The notes under the pieces were generated by a model. The model had not been told where the DNA came from. It did no database searches and was given only the letters and a program-made list of their open reading frames with translations. A stretch of DNA of 5,955 bases from JAJKIP01 sp040509055 (GTDB lineage Bacteria > Bacteroidota > Bacteroidia > Chitinophagales > Chitinophagaceae): contig JBEVLT010000417.1 of the NCBI GenBank assembly GCA_040509055.1, positions 1 to 5,955 on the forward strand, written 5' to 3'. Below are positions 1 through 5,423 of the stretch, in pieces. The first letter of the stretch is position 1. Every line of letters begins with the position of its first letter. The translations under genes and the position numbers were made by a program.

Positions 1-665
1 GGTCCAGCTGCGGCAAGAGCACGCTGGCCAAACAACTGGCCAGGAAGCTGGGTTATGTATATGTCGACAGCGGCGCCATGTACCGTACCATCACGCTGTA
101 TTTTCTCCGCAACCATATCGACTGGACCGATCACCGGCAGGTGGAAAAGGCGTTGAAGGAGATCCATCTTGATTTTCATTTCAACCCCAAAACCGAGACC
201 AGCGAGATATACCTGAACGAAGAGAATGTGGAGTACGTGATCCGCGACCTGGTGATCGCCGAAAAGGTGAGCGATGTGGCAGCCATCCGGGAAGTGCGTT
301 CCACCGCTGTGGCCCAGCAGCAGAAGCTGGGGCGGCGGAAAGGTATTGTCATGGACGGGCGGGATATCGGCACGGTCGTATTCCCGCATGCGGAGCTGAA
401 GATCTTTATGACGGCTGACAATGCCGTTCGGGTAGAGCGAAGATTCAAAGAGTTGTATGAAAAAAATCCCAATATCACCATCGAAGAGGTGAAGAACAAC
501 CTGGAGATGCGGGATTATATCGACTCTCACCGGGAAATAAGCCCATTAAGAAAGGCTGATGATGCCATTGTATTGGACAACACCAGCCTTACGCCGGAAG
601 AGCAATTGCACAAAGCCCTTTCCTGGGCCAAAGAAAAGATAGCCGTATTACAGGCTAGTAATTAA
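1..665 (+). CDS. cmk: Cytidylate kinase, 5' end missing
   Basis: Phosphorylates CMP and dCMP to the diphosphates with ATP, a cytoplasmic step of pyrimidine nucleotide supply and salvage. The reading frame is open from base 3, upstream of the first ATG at 78, and that upstream part encodes the P-loop SSCGKSTLAKQL followed by VDSGAMYR (CMP-site motif), so ATG 78 is an internal Met and not the start. The 220 visible residues also contain DGRDIGTVVFP (about residues 118-128), the Arg-rich lid segment VERRFKELYEKN, and the C-terminal signature RDYIDSHREISPLRKADDA with a following DNT. The family is usually about 225-230 residues long, so only roughly ten N-terminal residues, including the first Gly of the P-loop, lie outside the window. 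The TAA stop lies inside the 3' end of the convergent isomerase gene. Identification is firm; promoter and true start cannot be seen. Confidence 0.96.
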   Translation, partial: SSCGKSTLAKQLARKLGYVYVDSGAMYRTITLYFLRNHIDWTDHRQVEKALKEIHLDFHFNPKTETSEIYLNEENVEYVIRDLVIAEKVSDVAAIREVRSTAVAQQQKLGRRKGIVMDGRDIGTVVFPHAELKIFMTADNAVRVERRFKELYEKNPNITIEEVKNNLEMRDYIDSHREISPLRKADDAIVLDNTSLTPEEQLHKALSWAKEKIAVLQASN

Positions 666-1401
666 CATTTCGTTTCACGTCCAGCAGCTCCACTTCAAAG
701 ATCAGTGTCGCGCCGCCGGGGATCACGGGAGGGCTGCCACGCAGTCCGTATCCGAGTGTATAAGGGATATAGAATTTGTATTTGGAGCCGACGCCCATCA
801 GCTGCAATCCTTCGGTCCATCCGGGTATTACATGATTTGCCGGCAGCATCAGGGGCTCGCCCCGGGTATACGAGTTGTCAAACTCCGTATTGTCGGCCAG
901 TGTGCCGCGGTAGTGGCATACAAAAGTGTCGATAGACCGGGGTTTGATGCCGGTACCTTCCGTGATCACTTCGTATTGCAGACCGCTGGGTGTTACTTTC
1001 ACGCCGGGCCGCAGCTTGTTTTTGTCCAGGAATACTTTGCCCGCCGTCACCGTCGGGTTATTCTCTTCCTGCATCCGGTTGGCATATATCTCCATGGTGG
1101 TTTGGCAGGAGCCCTCGTCCATGATGGCCGGTTTTCCCTTCAGCGCATCATTCAGGCCTCTCAGCAGCGCATTGGTATTCACTTTCGTCAGGAACTGGTT
1201 CTTCATGGAGGTGCCGATGCTGTTGCCGATAGCATATCCCACGGAGTCTTCTTCGGTTTTCAGGACCGGCTGGGGGGCAGGGGCCGGTTTGGCCGGCGCC
1301 TTGGCCGGAGTTTTCACGGGCGTTTTCGGAGGTGTTTTCGGTTGGGCAAACAGGGCGGCGCAGAATACGCTGCCCGCAGCCAACAAAAATAATTTCTTCA
1401 T
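655..1401 (-). CDS. Exported FKBP-type peptidyl-prolyl cis-trans isomerase
   Basis: Catalyses cis-trans isomerisation of Xaa-Pro bonds and probably acts as a periplasmic folding helper. The 248-residue product starts with a signal peptide (MKKLFLLAAG, hydrophobic to about residue 19, likely cut at LFA|Q), then a Lys/Thr/Ala/Pro-rich linker (residues 21-45), an FKBP N-terminal dimerisation-type helical region (about 48-130, with DSVGYAIGNSIG) and a C-terminal FKBP domain (about 138-243, SGLQYEVITEGTG to ATLIFEVELLDV). By comparison with FKBP12, most binding-pocket residues are present: Tyr164, Phe174-Asp175, Val191-Ile192, Trp195, Tyr218 and Phe235, so it is probably active. This is the Mip/FkpA-like architecture. 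Cys14 is not in a good lipobox (SVFC), so a lipoprotein is less likely. The start fits the signal peptide and a TAnnTTTG box 20 bp upstream. The TAG stop overlaps the end of cmk by 11 bp. The precise cellular client is unknown. Confidence 0.93.
   Translation of the reverse strand: MKKLFLLAAGSVFCAALFAQPKTPPKTPVKTPAKAPAKPAPAPQPVLKTEEDSVGYAIGNSIGTSMKNQFLTKVNTNALLRGLNDALKGKPAIMDEGSCQTTMEIYANRMQEENNPTVTAGKVFLDKNKLRPGVKVTPSGLQYEVITEGTGIKPRSIDTFVCHYRGTLADNTEFDNSYTRGEPLMLPANHVIPGWTEGLQLMGVGSKYKFYIPYTLGYGLRGSPPVIPGGATLIFEVELLDVKRNVNY
1267..1341 (-). repeat. Pro/Lys-rich tetrapeptide repeat region in the isomerase
   Basis: Codons for residues 21-45 of the isomerase form a degenerate 12-nt repeat encoding [P/V/A]-K-[T/A]-P units (PKTPPKTPVKTPAKAPAK), then a PAPAPQP tail. 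It directly follows the predicted signal-peptide cleavage site. The composition suggests an extended, unstructured, positively charged spacer between the membrane or cleavage site and the dimerisation domain. Such low-complexity codon repeats commonly vary in copy number between strains; that is inference here. Confidence 0.7.
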
Positions 1402-1420
1402 TTAGTAAAGGATTAAGCAG

Positions 1421-1428
1421 CAAAAATA
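1421..1428 (-). promoter_or_regulatory. -7 promoter element of the isomerase gene
   Basis: On the minus strand this reads TATTTTTG, a full match to the Bacteroidota -7 consensus TAnnTTTG. It lies 20 bp before the start codon at 1401, predicting a leader of roughly 14 nt. No convincing TTTG-type -33 box is seen at the usual spacing, and there is no Shine-Dalgarno sequence. Assignment rests on motif and position only. Confidence 0.55.
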
Positions 1429-1461
1429 GCCATCGCCTGTCAATTTCGGCGGCCGATGGTA

Positions 1462-1469
1462 TAATTTAG
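1462..1469 (+). promoter_or_regulatory. -7-like promoter element of the thioesterase gene
   Basis: TAATTTAG matches TAnnTTTG at all but one position and ends 4 bp before the ATG at 1474. If used, transcription would begin at or next to the start codon, giving a nearly leaderless mRNA, which fits the lack of a Shine-Dalgarno sequence. The region 1402-1473 therefore holds two back-to-back promoters, one for each divergent gene. Confidence 0.45.
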
Positions 1470-1473
1470 CTTT

Positions 1474-1908
1474 ATGCAAAGTTTTGTACAGCCGGTGCAG
1501 GTGCGTTGGTCCGATCTCGATCCCAATGTGCACCTGCGCCATTCCGTGTATTATGACTGGGGCGCTTTCTGCCGCATCACGTTTTTGAATGAGCAGCAGC
1601 TGACGGCCGGGGTGATGCAGCGCCTCCAGATCGGACCGATCCTGTTTCGCGAAGAATGTGTGTTCAAAAAAGAGATCAGGCTGGGCGATGCCGTTACCAT
1701 CGATCTGCAGCTGGTAAAAGCCAAAAGGGATTTTTCCCGGTGGACGATCCGCCATACCATCGTCAGGAATGGAGACACGGTGGCCGCCCTGCTGACCGTG
1801 GAAGGCGCCTGGCTGGATGTGTTAAAAAGAAAACTGGCTACTCCTGCGCAGGAGGTACATGATGTGTTTTCGTCCATGCCTGTATCGGAAGATTTCCAGT
1901 GGCTCTGA
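1474..1908 (+). CDS. Acyl-CoA thioesterase, 4HBT hotdog family
   Basis: A 144-residue protein of the hotdog fold that probably hydrolyses acyl-CoA (or acyl-carrier protein) thioesters in the cytoplasm. The N-terminal signature VRWSDLDPNVHLRHSVYYDW (residues 10-29) corresponds to the 4HBT/YbgC/FadM motif with its catalytic Asp (Asp16 by alignment) at the start of the long hotdog helix. The usual Asn-Asn after the His is replaced by Arg-His. Further on, FREECVFKKEIRLGDAVTIDLQL and DGSWTIRHTI-like strands (residues about 58-105) give the expected beta-sheet pattern. Length is normal for a single hotdog domain, which usually acts as a dimer or tetramer. Its substrate cannot be read from sequence; the neighbours are unrelated, so context does not help. 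The ATG chosen is the first in frame, 4 bp after a promoter-like box, and leaves the N-terminal strand intact. The TGA stop directly abuts the convergent gene's stop. Confidence 0.85.
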   Translation: MQSFVQPVQVRWSDLDPNVHLRHSVYYDWGAFCRITFLNEQQLTAGVMQRLQIGPILFREECVFKKEIRLGDAVTIDLQLVKAKRDFSRWTIRHTIVRNGDTVAALLTVEGAWLDVLKRKLATPAQEVHDVFSSMPVSEDFQWL

Positions 1909-3288
1909 TCAGGATGCTGCTTCGGTAAGCATCTTCACTTTGGAAGGATGTTTGGCGGCATAGCTGTTCACCAGGTTGCGGATAAACAGGTTTTCTTTGT
2001 AAGCGGTCACTCGCTCTTTGAGTTCCTCCGGTTCCTGCAGCTGCAGGTCGGCAGGTATATAGCCCATGCCGTAAAAGCGGCCTTTCCATACCAGCACGCA
2101 GGATTGTTCTTCTGCATTCAACCCATCTTCGATAATGGCATAAGAAGGCTGGTCGCTCAGCGAATCGATCGCCTGCTGCACCCGCCCGTTGTACGAGCCG
2201 GGCGCTTCCTGCTGCTCACAGGCGCCGTAGCAGGTAGCATCCTGTACGCCTTCGCAGGACGAAGGGCCGGTTTGCAGGAAACAAAGTTTGGCGCAGAGGT
2301 TAAAATCGCGGATCAGCCTGCGCAGGATGGTGTGGCCGTCAGTGAGGTAATGAAAGGTACAGACCGGCGGCAGCTGCTTTTTGTTTTTCTCGATGGCCAG
2401 CCGCAGGTAACCGTTCCGGTCTTCGTAGGTGAAGATGCCGTACGTGTCTTCCCATCGTTTTTGCGAGGTATTGAAAACCGGCCACAGCTTTTTGATCTCG
2501 GTCGACTCGAGGATATGCGCCATCAATTCCGTGGCACAGGGCTGGTAGCTGATGGCATGGGTATGGCGCAGGAAATTTTGTTTTTGCCGGCCGGATGAGT
2601 TGCTGGTGAAATGGCTGTTCACCCGGTAGCGGATATTTCTCGCCTTGCCCACGTAAATGATCCTGCCTTTGTCATTGTGAAAATAGTAAACGCCCGGCGT
2701 GTAGGGGAGCTGCTCAAAGTGCTCTTTGGGCACATTGGGCGGCAGCGTTTGTTCGCGTGATGTTTTCTGCAGGCTTTTGATGATGAATTGTTCACTGTCG
2801 TGCTGCAGCAACAGCCGGAATACCTGCACCGTGGCTGCCGTATCCCCGCCGGCCCGGTGGCGGTCGGTCACGGTGATGCCAAGCGAATGGCAAAGATTGC
2901 CCAGTCCGTAAGAAGGAAATCCCGGAAATATCTTGCGGCTCAGCCTTACCGTACACAGTTTGCGGGCATTGTAGTCAAAGCCCGCAGTGGCCAGGTGGGC
3001 CCTGATGAAGGAATAGTCGAAATTGACATTGTGCGCTACAAATATCCTGTCCTGGAGCAGGGCAAATACTTTGTCCGCTACTTCCTCAAACAGGGGGGCG
3101 CCCTTTACCATCTCGTCCGTAATGCCGGTCATGGCCTGGATGTAGCGGGGTATGGGGCGCAGCGGGTTGACGAGCGTCTCGAATTTTTCCACTACTTTGT
3201 CGCCGTCAAAAACGTGGATGGATAGTTCGGTAATACCGTTGGCAGCGGCGTAGGAACCCGTTGTTTCTATATCTACAATGGCATACAT
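1909..3288 (-). CDS. DnaQ-type 3'-5' exonuclease fused to a UvrC-like GIY-YIG nuclease domain
   Basis: A 459-residue, probably cytoplasmic, DNA-processing enzyme. Residues 1-165 are a DEDDh exonuclease like DNA polymerase III epsilon: Exo I DIETTG (Asp6, Glu8), Exo II AHNVNFDYSF (Asp91), Exo III HRAGGDTA (His144, Asp149), all acidic metal ligands present. After a short linker, residues 194-275 form a GIY-YIG domain resembling the N-terminal half of UvrC: PGVYYF, IIYVGKA, and by alignment with UvrC the catalytic Tyr201, Tyr212, Lys215, Arg222 and Glu261. Residues 332-357 carry a Cys cluster (Cys332, 336, 345, 353, 357) like the UvrC cysteine region, which may bind Fe-S or zinc. The UvrC C-terminal RNase H-like nuclease, UvrB-binding and HhH domains are absent, so it resembles Cho plus an exonuclease. 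A repair role (incision and trimming) is inferred. Both active sites look intact. Start at 3288 places DIETTG at the normal distance. Confidence 0.92.
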   Translation of the reverse strand: MYAIVDIETTGSYAAANGITELSIHVFDGDKVVEKFETLVNPLRPIPRYIQAMTGITDEMVKGAPLFEEVADKVFALLQDRIFVAHNVNFDYSFIRAHLATAGFDYNARKLCTVRLSRKIFPGFPSYGLGNLCHSLGITVTDRHRAGGDTAATVQVFRLLLQHDSEQFIIKSLQKTSREQTLPPNVPKEHFEQLPYTPGVYYFHNDKGRIIYVGKARNIRYRVNSHFTSNSSGRQKQNFLRHTHAISYQPCATELMAHILESTEIKKLWPVFNTSQKRWEDTYGIFTYEDRNGYLRLAIEKNKKQLPPVCTFHYLTDGHTILRRLIRDFNLCAKLCFLQTGPSSCEGVQDATCYGACEQQEAPGSYNGRVQQAIDSLSDQPSYAIIEDGLNAEEQSCVLVWKGRFYGMGYIPADLQLQEPEELKERVTAYKENLFIRNLVNSYAAKHPSKVKMLTEAAS

Positions 3289-3300
3289 AAGCGGGGCGAC

Positions 3301-3308
3301 TAATTTCG
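3301..3308 (+). promoter_or_regulatory. -7-like promoter element of the rRNA methyltransferase gene
   Basis: TAATTTCG differs from the Bacteroidota consensus TAnnTTTG at one base and ends 7 bp before the ATG at 3316, predicting an almost leaderless transcript. It lies inside the 27-bp gap between two divergent genes, so the -33 region would fall within the 5' end of the exonuclease gene. No clear -33 box is seen there. Confidence 0.45.
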
Positions 3309-3315
3309 TAAAAAA

Positions 3316-4263
3316 ATGGACGAAGGAAAAATATTAATGTTTCGGAACCGGCTGACCAAAGTGTACCGCCACCTGGGCCGGCAGGCCCGGCGGCGGCAGG
3401 TGAGCTGCTACCGGGTATACGACCATGACCTGCCGGAATTTCCGTTCTGCATCGAATTTTATGGCACCAACCTGTATGTGGCTGAGTACAAGCGCCACCA
3501 TGGTATGGCGGAGGAGGAGCATGATGCCTGGCTGGAGCAAAGCCTGCAGGTGATCGGCGAAGTGCTGGAAGTAGAGGCAGATCATATTTTTCTCAAACTG
3601 CGTCAGCGCAAACCCGGCCGGCTGGGCCAGTACCAGAAGGTGGACCAGGTGCAGCACGAGTTTGTGGTAGAAGAGAACGAGCTGAAGTTCATCGTCAACC
3701 TCAGCGATTACCTTGATACCGGTTTGTTCCTCGACCACCGCAATACCCGGCAGCAGGTAAGGGAGCTGAGCCGGGATAAAAAAGTGCTGAACCTTTTTGC
3801 CTACACCGGGTCCTTCTCCGTGTATGCTGCCGCCGGCGGGGCGGCTGAGGTAGCGACCGTGGACCTGTCCAATACTTACCTGCACTGGGCGGAGCGGAAT
3901 ATGCAGCTGAACGGATGTACAGATAAGGAGCGGTACACTTTCGTTCGCGCCGATGTGAAACAATACCTGGCCACGCTGCCGGCCGGCTGCTTCGACCTGG
4001 TGATTATGGACCCGCCCACCTTCAGCAACAGCAAACGGATGGATGATTTCCTGGACATACAGCAGGACCATGCGGCGCTGATCAATGCCTGCCTGCAGGC
4101 GATGAAGCCCGGCGGGCTGCTTTATTTCAGCACCAATTCAAGAAAGTTTGTGCTGGATACAGAGCATATCCATGCCGCGTCTGTAAGGGATATTACCAAA
4201 GCCACCACGCCATTCGATTTCGAGGGCAGGCTTTTCCGGTGGTGCTATCTGATCATAAAATAG
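3316..4263 (+). CDS. rlmK: Stand-alone RlmK-type 23S rRNA m7G methyltransferase
   Basis: A 315-residue SAM-dependent methyltransferase matching from end to end the C-terminal half (RlmK) of the E. coli fusion protein RlmKL, which makes m7G2069 in 23S rRNA. Shared blocks: MFRNRLTKVYRHLGRQARR (8-26), CYRVYDHDLPEF (31-42), GQYQKV (104-109), VNLSDYLDTGLFLDHR (127-142), SAM motif I NLFAYTGSFSVYAAAGGA (159-176), acidic VDLS (182-185), RADV (211-214), catalytic-loop DPPTFSNSKRM (232-242) and a C-terminal FRWCYLI. It lacks the THUMP and RlmL (m2G2445) half, which must be a separate gene or absent. Two starts are possible: ATG 3316, right after a promoter-like box, or ATG 3337 (Met8), which coincides with the first conserved residues MFxNRL and has AAGGA at 3323-3327, 9 nt upstream. 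RlmI-type m5C enzymes are a more distant alternative; they lack the DPPTFSNSKRM and YLDTGLFLDHR context. Confidence 0.88.
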   Translation: MDEGKILMFRNRLTKVYRHLGRQARRRQVSCYRVYDHDLPEFPFCIEFYGTNLYVAEYKRHHGMAEEEHDAWLEQSLQVIGEVLEVEADHIFLKLRQRKPGRLGQYQKVDQVQHEFVVEENELKFIVNLSDYLDTGLFLDHRNTRQQVRELSRDKKVLNLFAYTGSFSVYAAAGGAAEVATVDLSNTYLHWAERNMQLNGCTDKERYTFVRADVKQYLATLPAGCFDLVIMDPPTFSNSKRMDDFLDIQQDHAALINACLQAMKPGGLLYFSTNSRKFVLDTEHIHAASVRDITKATTPFDFEGRLFRWCYLIIK

Positions 4264-4314
4264 GATGGAGGAGCTGTGGCAGCAATAAATTACCCGGCTT
4301 TGCCGCATTTAAAT

Positions 4315-4371
4315 GTAAAATGCCACGGACACAGGGATAGATTCCATGCATCCGTGGCAGACTTATTTTAC
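4315..4371. terminator. Hairpin terminator between rlmK and mdh, probably bidirectional
   Basis: Perfect 9-bp inverted repeat TGCCACGGA (4321-4329) and TCCGTGGCA (4351-4359). On the + strand RNA the 21-nt interior can form a second small stem, GGGA (4334-4337) with TTCC (4342-4345), closing a UAGA loop. Outer GTAAAA (4315-4320) and TTTTAC (4366-4371) are also complementary. Read on the minus strand, the stem is followed at once by TTTTACATTT, a fair intrinsic terminator for mdh. On the plus strand it is followed by GACTTATTTTA, a weaker T-rich tract for rlmK. It lies in the 126-bp gap between two convergent genes, exactly where a shared terminator is expected. Confidence 0.8.
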
Positions 4372-4389
4372 GTGTGCCAGGTATCAGCG

Positions 4390-5319
4390 TTACAGACTTT
4401 TCAGCACATCATTCATGCTTCTTACCGCATCGGCGCTCTTGTTGAACAACGCCTGCTCTTCTTCGTTCAGTCCAAAATCGACGATCTTTTCCCAGCCGCT
4501 TTTGCCGATCACTACGGGTACGCCGAGGCAGATATCTTTCTGGCCGTATTCACCGTCCAGCGATACGCAGCAGGTAAACAGTTTTTTCTCATCGCGCACG
4601 ATAGACTCCACCAGGGCTGCTGATGCAGCGCCGGGAGCATACCAGGCAGACGTGCCGATCAGTTTGGTAAGGGTGGCGCCGCCGACCATGGTATCAGCCA
4701 CGATCTTGTCCTGCTGCTCTTTGCTCAGGAATTGGGTCACCGGCACACTGTTCCAGGTAGCCATCCGGATCAGGGGGATCATGGTCGTATCGCCGTGACC
4801 GCCAACTACCACGGCGTTCAGATCGGCCGGGCTGCAGCCGAGGTGCTGGCTCAGCTGGTATTTGAAACGGCTGCTGTCCAGCGTGCCGCCCATACCAATG
4901 ATGCGGTTTTTAGGCAGGCCCGTGGCTGTCAGGGCCAGGTAGGTCATGGTATCCATGGGGTTGCTCACCACGATGATGATGGCGTCCGGGGAATGCTGCA
5001 GGATGTTTTCCGCCACGCCTTTTACGATGCCGGCGTTTACGCCGATCAGCTCTTCGCGCGTCATGCCGGGTTTGCGGGGCAGGCCGGAAGTAATCACCAC
5101 CACGTCGCTGCCGGCGGTTTTGGAATAGTCATTCGTGCTGCCGGTGATGCGGGTGTCGAAACCCAGCAGGGCAGCGGTCTGCATCATGTCCTGTGCCTTT
5201 CCTTCTGCAATGCCTTCCTTGATGTCCAGCAGGACCAGCTCTTCGCATAATTCTTTACGGGCAATATTGTCAGCACTGGTAGCCCCTACGGCACCGGCGC
5301 CTACGACTGTTACTTTCAT
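4390..5319 (-). CDS. mdh: NAD-dependent malate dehydrogenase
   Basis: Interconverts malate and oxaloacetate with NAD+ in the cytoplasm, in the TCA cycle. The 309-residue product belongs to the LDH-like (Chloroflexus/Bacillus-type) malate dehydrogenases, usually tetrameric. Visible: Rossmann motif VGAGAVG (6-12), Asp32 at the end of the second strand (NAD rather than NADP preference), the mobile loop GLPRKPGMTREEL (79-91) with substrate Arg82, the malate rather than lactate marker, and Arg88, VSNPMD (118-123) with Asn120, the catalytic pair Asp148/His175 in GTLDSSR and GGHGDTTM, and Arg151 for the second carboxylate. All catalytic residues are present and the length is normal. The start at 5319 gives the typical MKVTVVGAG N-terminus. 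No Shine-Dalgarno is seen. It ends before a strong hairpin. The gene upstream on the same strand is a thioredoxin-like protein 104 bp away, and mdh seems to have its own promoter. Confidence 0.97.
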   Translation of the reverse strand: MKVTVVGAGAVGATSADNIARKELCEELVLLDIKEGIAEGKAQDMMQTAALLGFDTRITGSTNDYSKTAGSDVVVITSGLPRKPGMTREELIGVNAGIVKGVAENILQHSPDAIIIVVSNPMDTMTYLALTATGLPKNRIIGMGGTLDSSRFKYQLSQHLGCSPADLNAVVVGGHGDTTMIPLIRMATWNSVPVTQFLSKEQQDKIVADTMVGGATLTKLIGTSAWYAPGAASAALVESIVRDEKKLFTCCVSLDGEYGQKDICLGVPVVIGKSGWEKIVDFGLNEEEQALFNKSADAVRSMNDVLKSL

Positions 5320-5359
5320 GAACGGAAAAATTTATGGAATGAGGAAATTAATTTTTTGT

Positions 5360-5384
5360 GCATGCCGCATGCGTTCGGCAATGC
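5360..5384 (-). promoter_or_regulatory. Leader hairpin upstream of mdh
   Basis: On the minus strand GCATTGCCG (5384-5376) pairs with CGGCATGC (5367-5360), eight base pairs with one bulged T and an 8-nt loop AACGCATG. It lies between the mdh -7 element (5390-5397) and the start codon. If transcription starts 5-7 nt after that element, the hairpin sits at the very 5' end of the mdh mRNA, where it could protect the message. It is followed by ACAAAAAA in mRNA sense, not a U-run, so it is not a terminator for the thioredoxin-like gene upstream. Confidence 0.4.
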
Positions 5385-5389
5385 GAGTG

Positions 5390-5397
5390 CAAAGATA
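5390..5397 (-). promoter_or_regulatory. -7 promoter element of mdh
   Basis: Reads TATCTTTG on the minus strand, a full match to TAnnTTTG. It predicts a start near 5383-5385 and a leader of about 65 nt before the ATG at 5319. No clear -33 TTTG box is visible at the normal spacing. This is the evidence that mdh can be transcribed independently of the gene upstream. Confidence 0.55.
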
Positions 5398-5423
5398 ATG
5401 GCGGCAGCTAAACCTTTGGGCGC

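Noticed and set aside
78..80. ATG at 78 as the start of cmk
   Set aside because: The frame continues upstream with the P-loop GKST and the conserved DSGAMYR motif, so the gene is simply cut by the window edge.
832..1405. Long plus-strand open frames (832-1392 and 926-1405) opposite the isomerase gene
   Set aside because: They are antisense to a gene with clear signal peptide and FKBP motifs, show no recognisable domain, and arise from a GC-rich codon pattern with few stops.
1430..1459. Inverted repeat CCATCG / CGATGG between the divergent isomerase and thioesterase genes as an operator
   Set aside because: Arms are only 6 bp with an 18-bp spacer that does not extend the symmetry; chance cannot be excluded and no regulator gene is nearby.
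1460..1465. TATAAT resembling a sigma-70 -10 box upstream of the thioesterase
   Set aside because: No -35 partner at 16-18 bp; it overlaps the better placed Bacteroidota-type TAATTTAG element.
1948..2598. 216-codon plus-strand frame inside the nuclease gene
   Set aside because: Antisense to conserved coding sequence including the cysteine cluster; no domain recognised.
3334..4071. 245-codon minus-strand frame opposite the methyltransferase
   Set aside because: The plus-strand protein has all RlmK motifs; the antisense product has no recognisable family and no promoter-like element.
4732..5250. 172-codon plus-strand frame opposite mdh
   Set aside because: Shadow of the highly conserved mdh coding sequence.
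5360..5373. Clustered palindromes GCATGC and CGCATGCG as a regulator binding site
   Set aside because: They are explained by the two arms and loop of the mdh leader hairpin; no independent evidence for protein binding.
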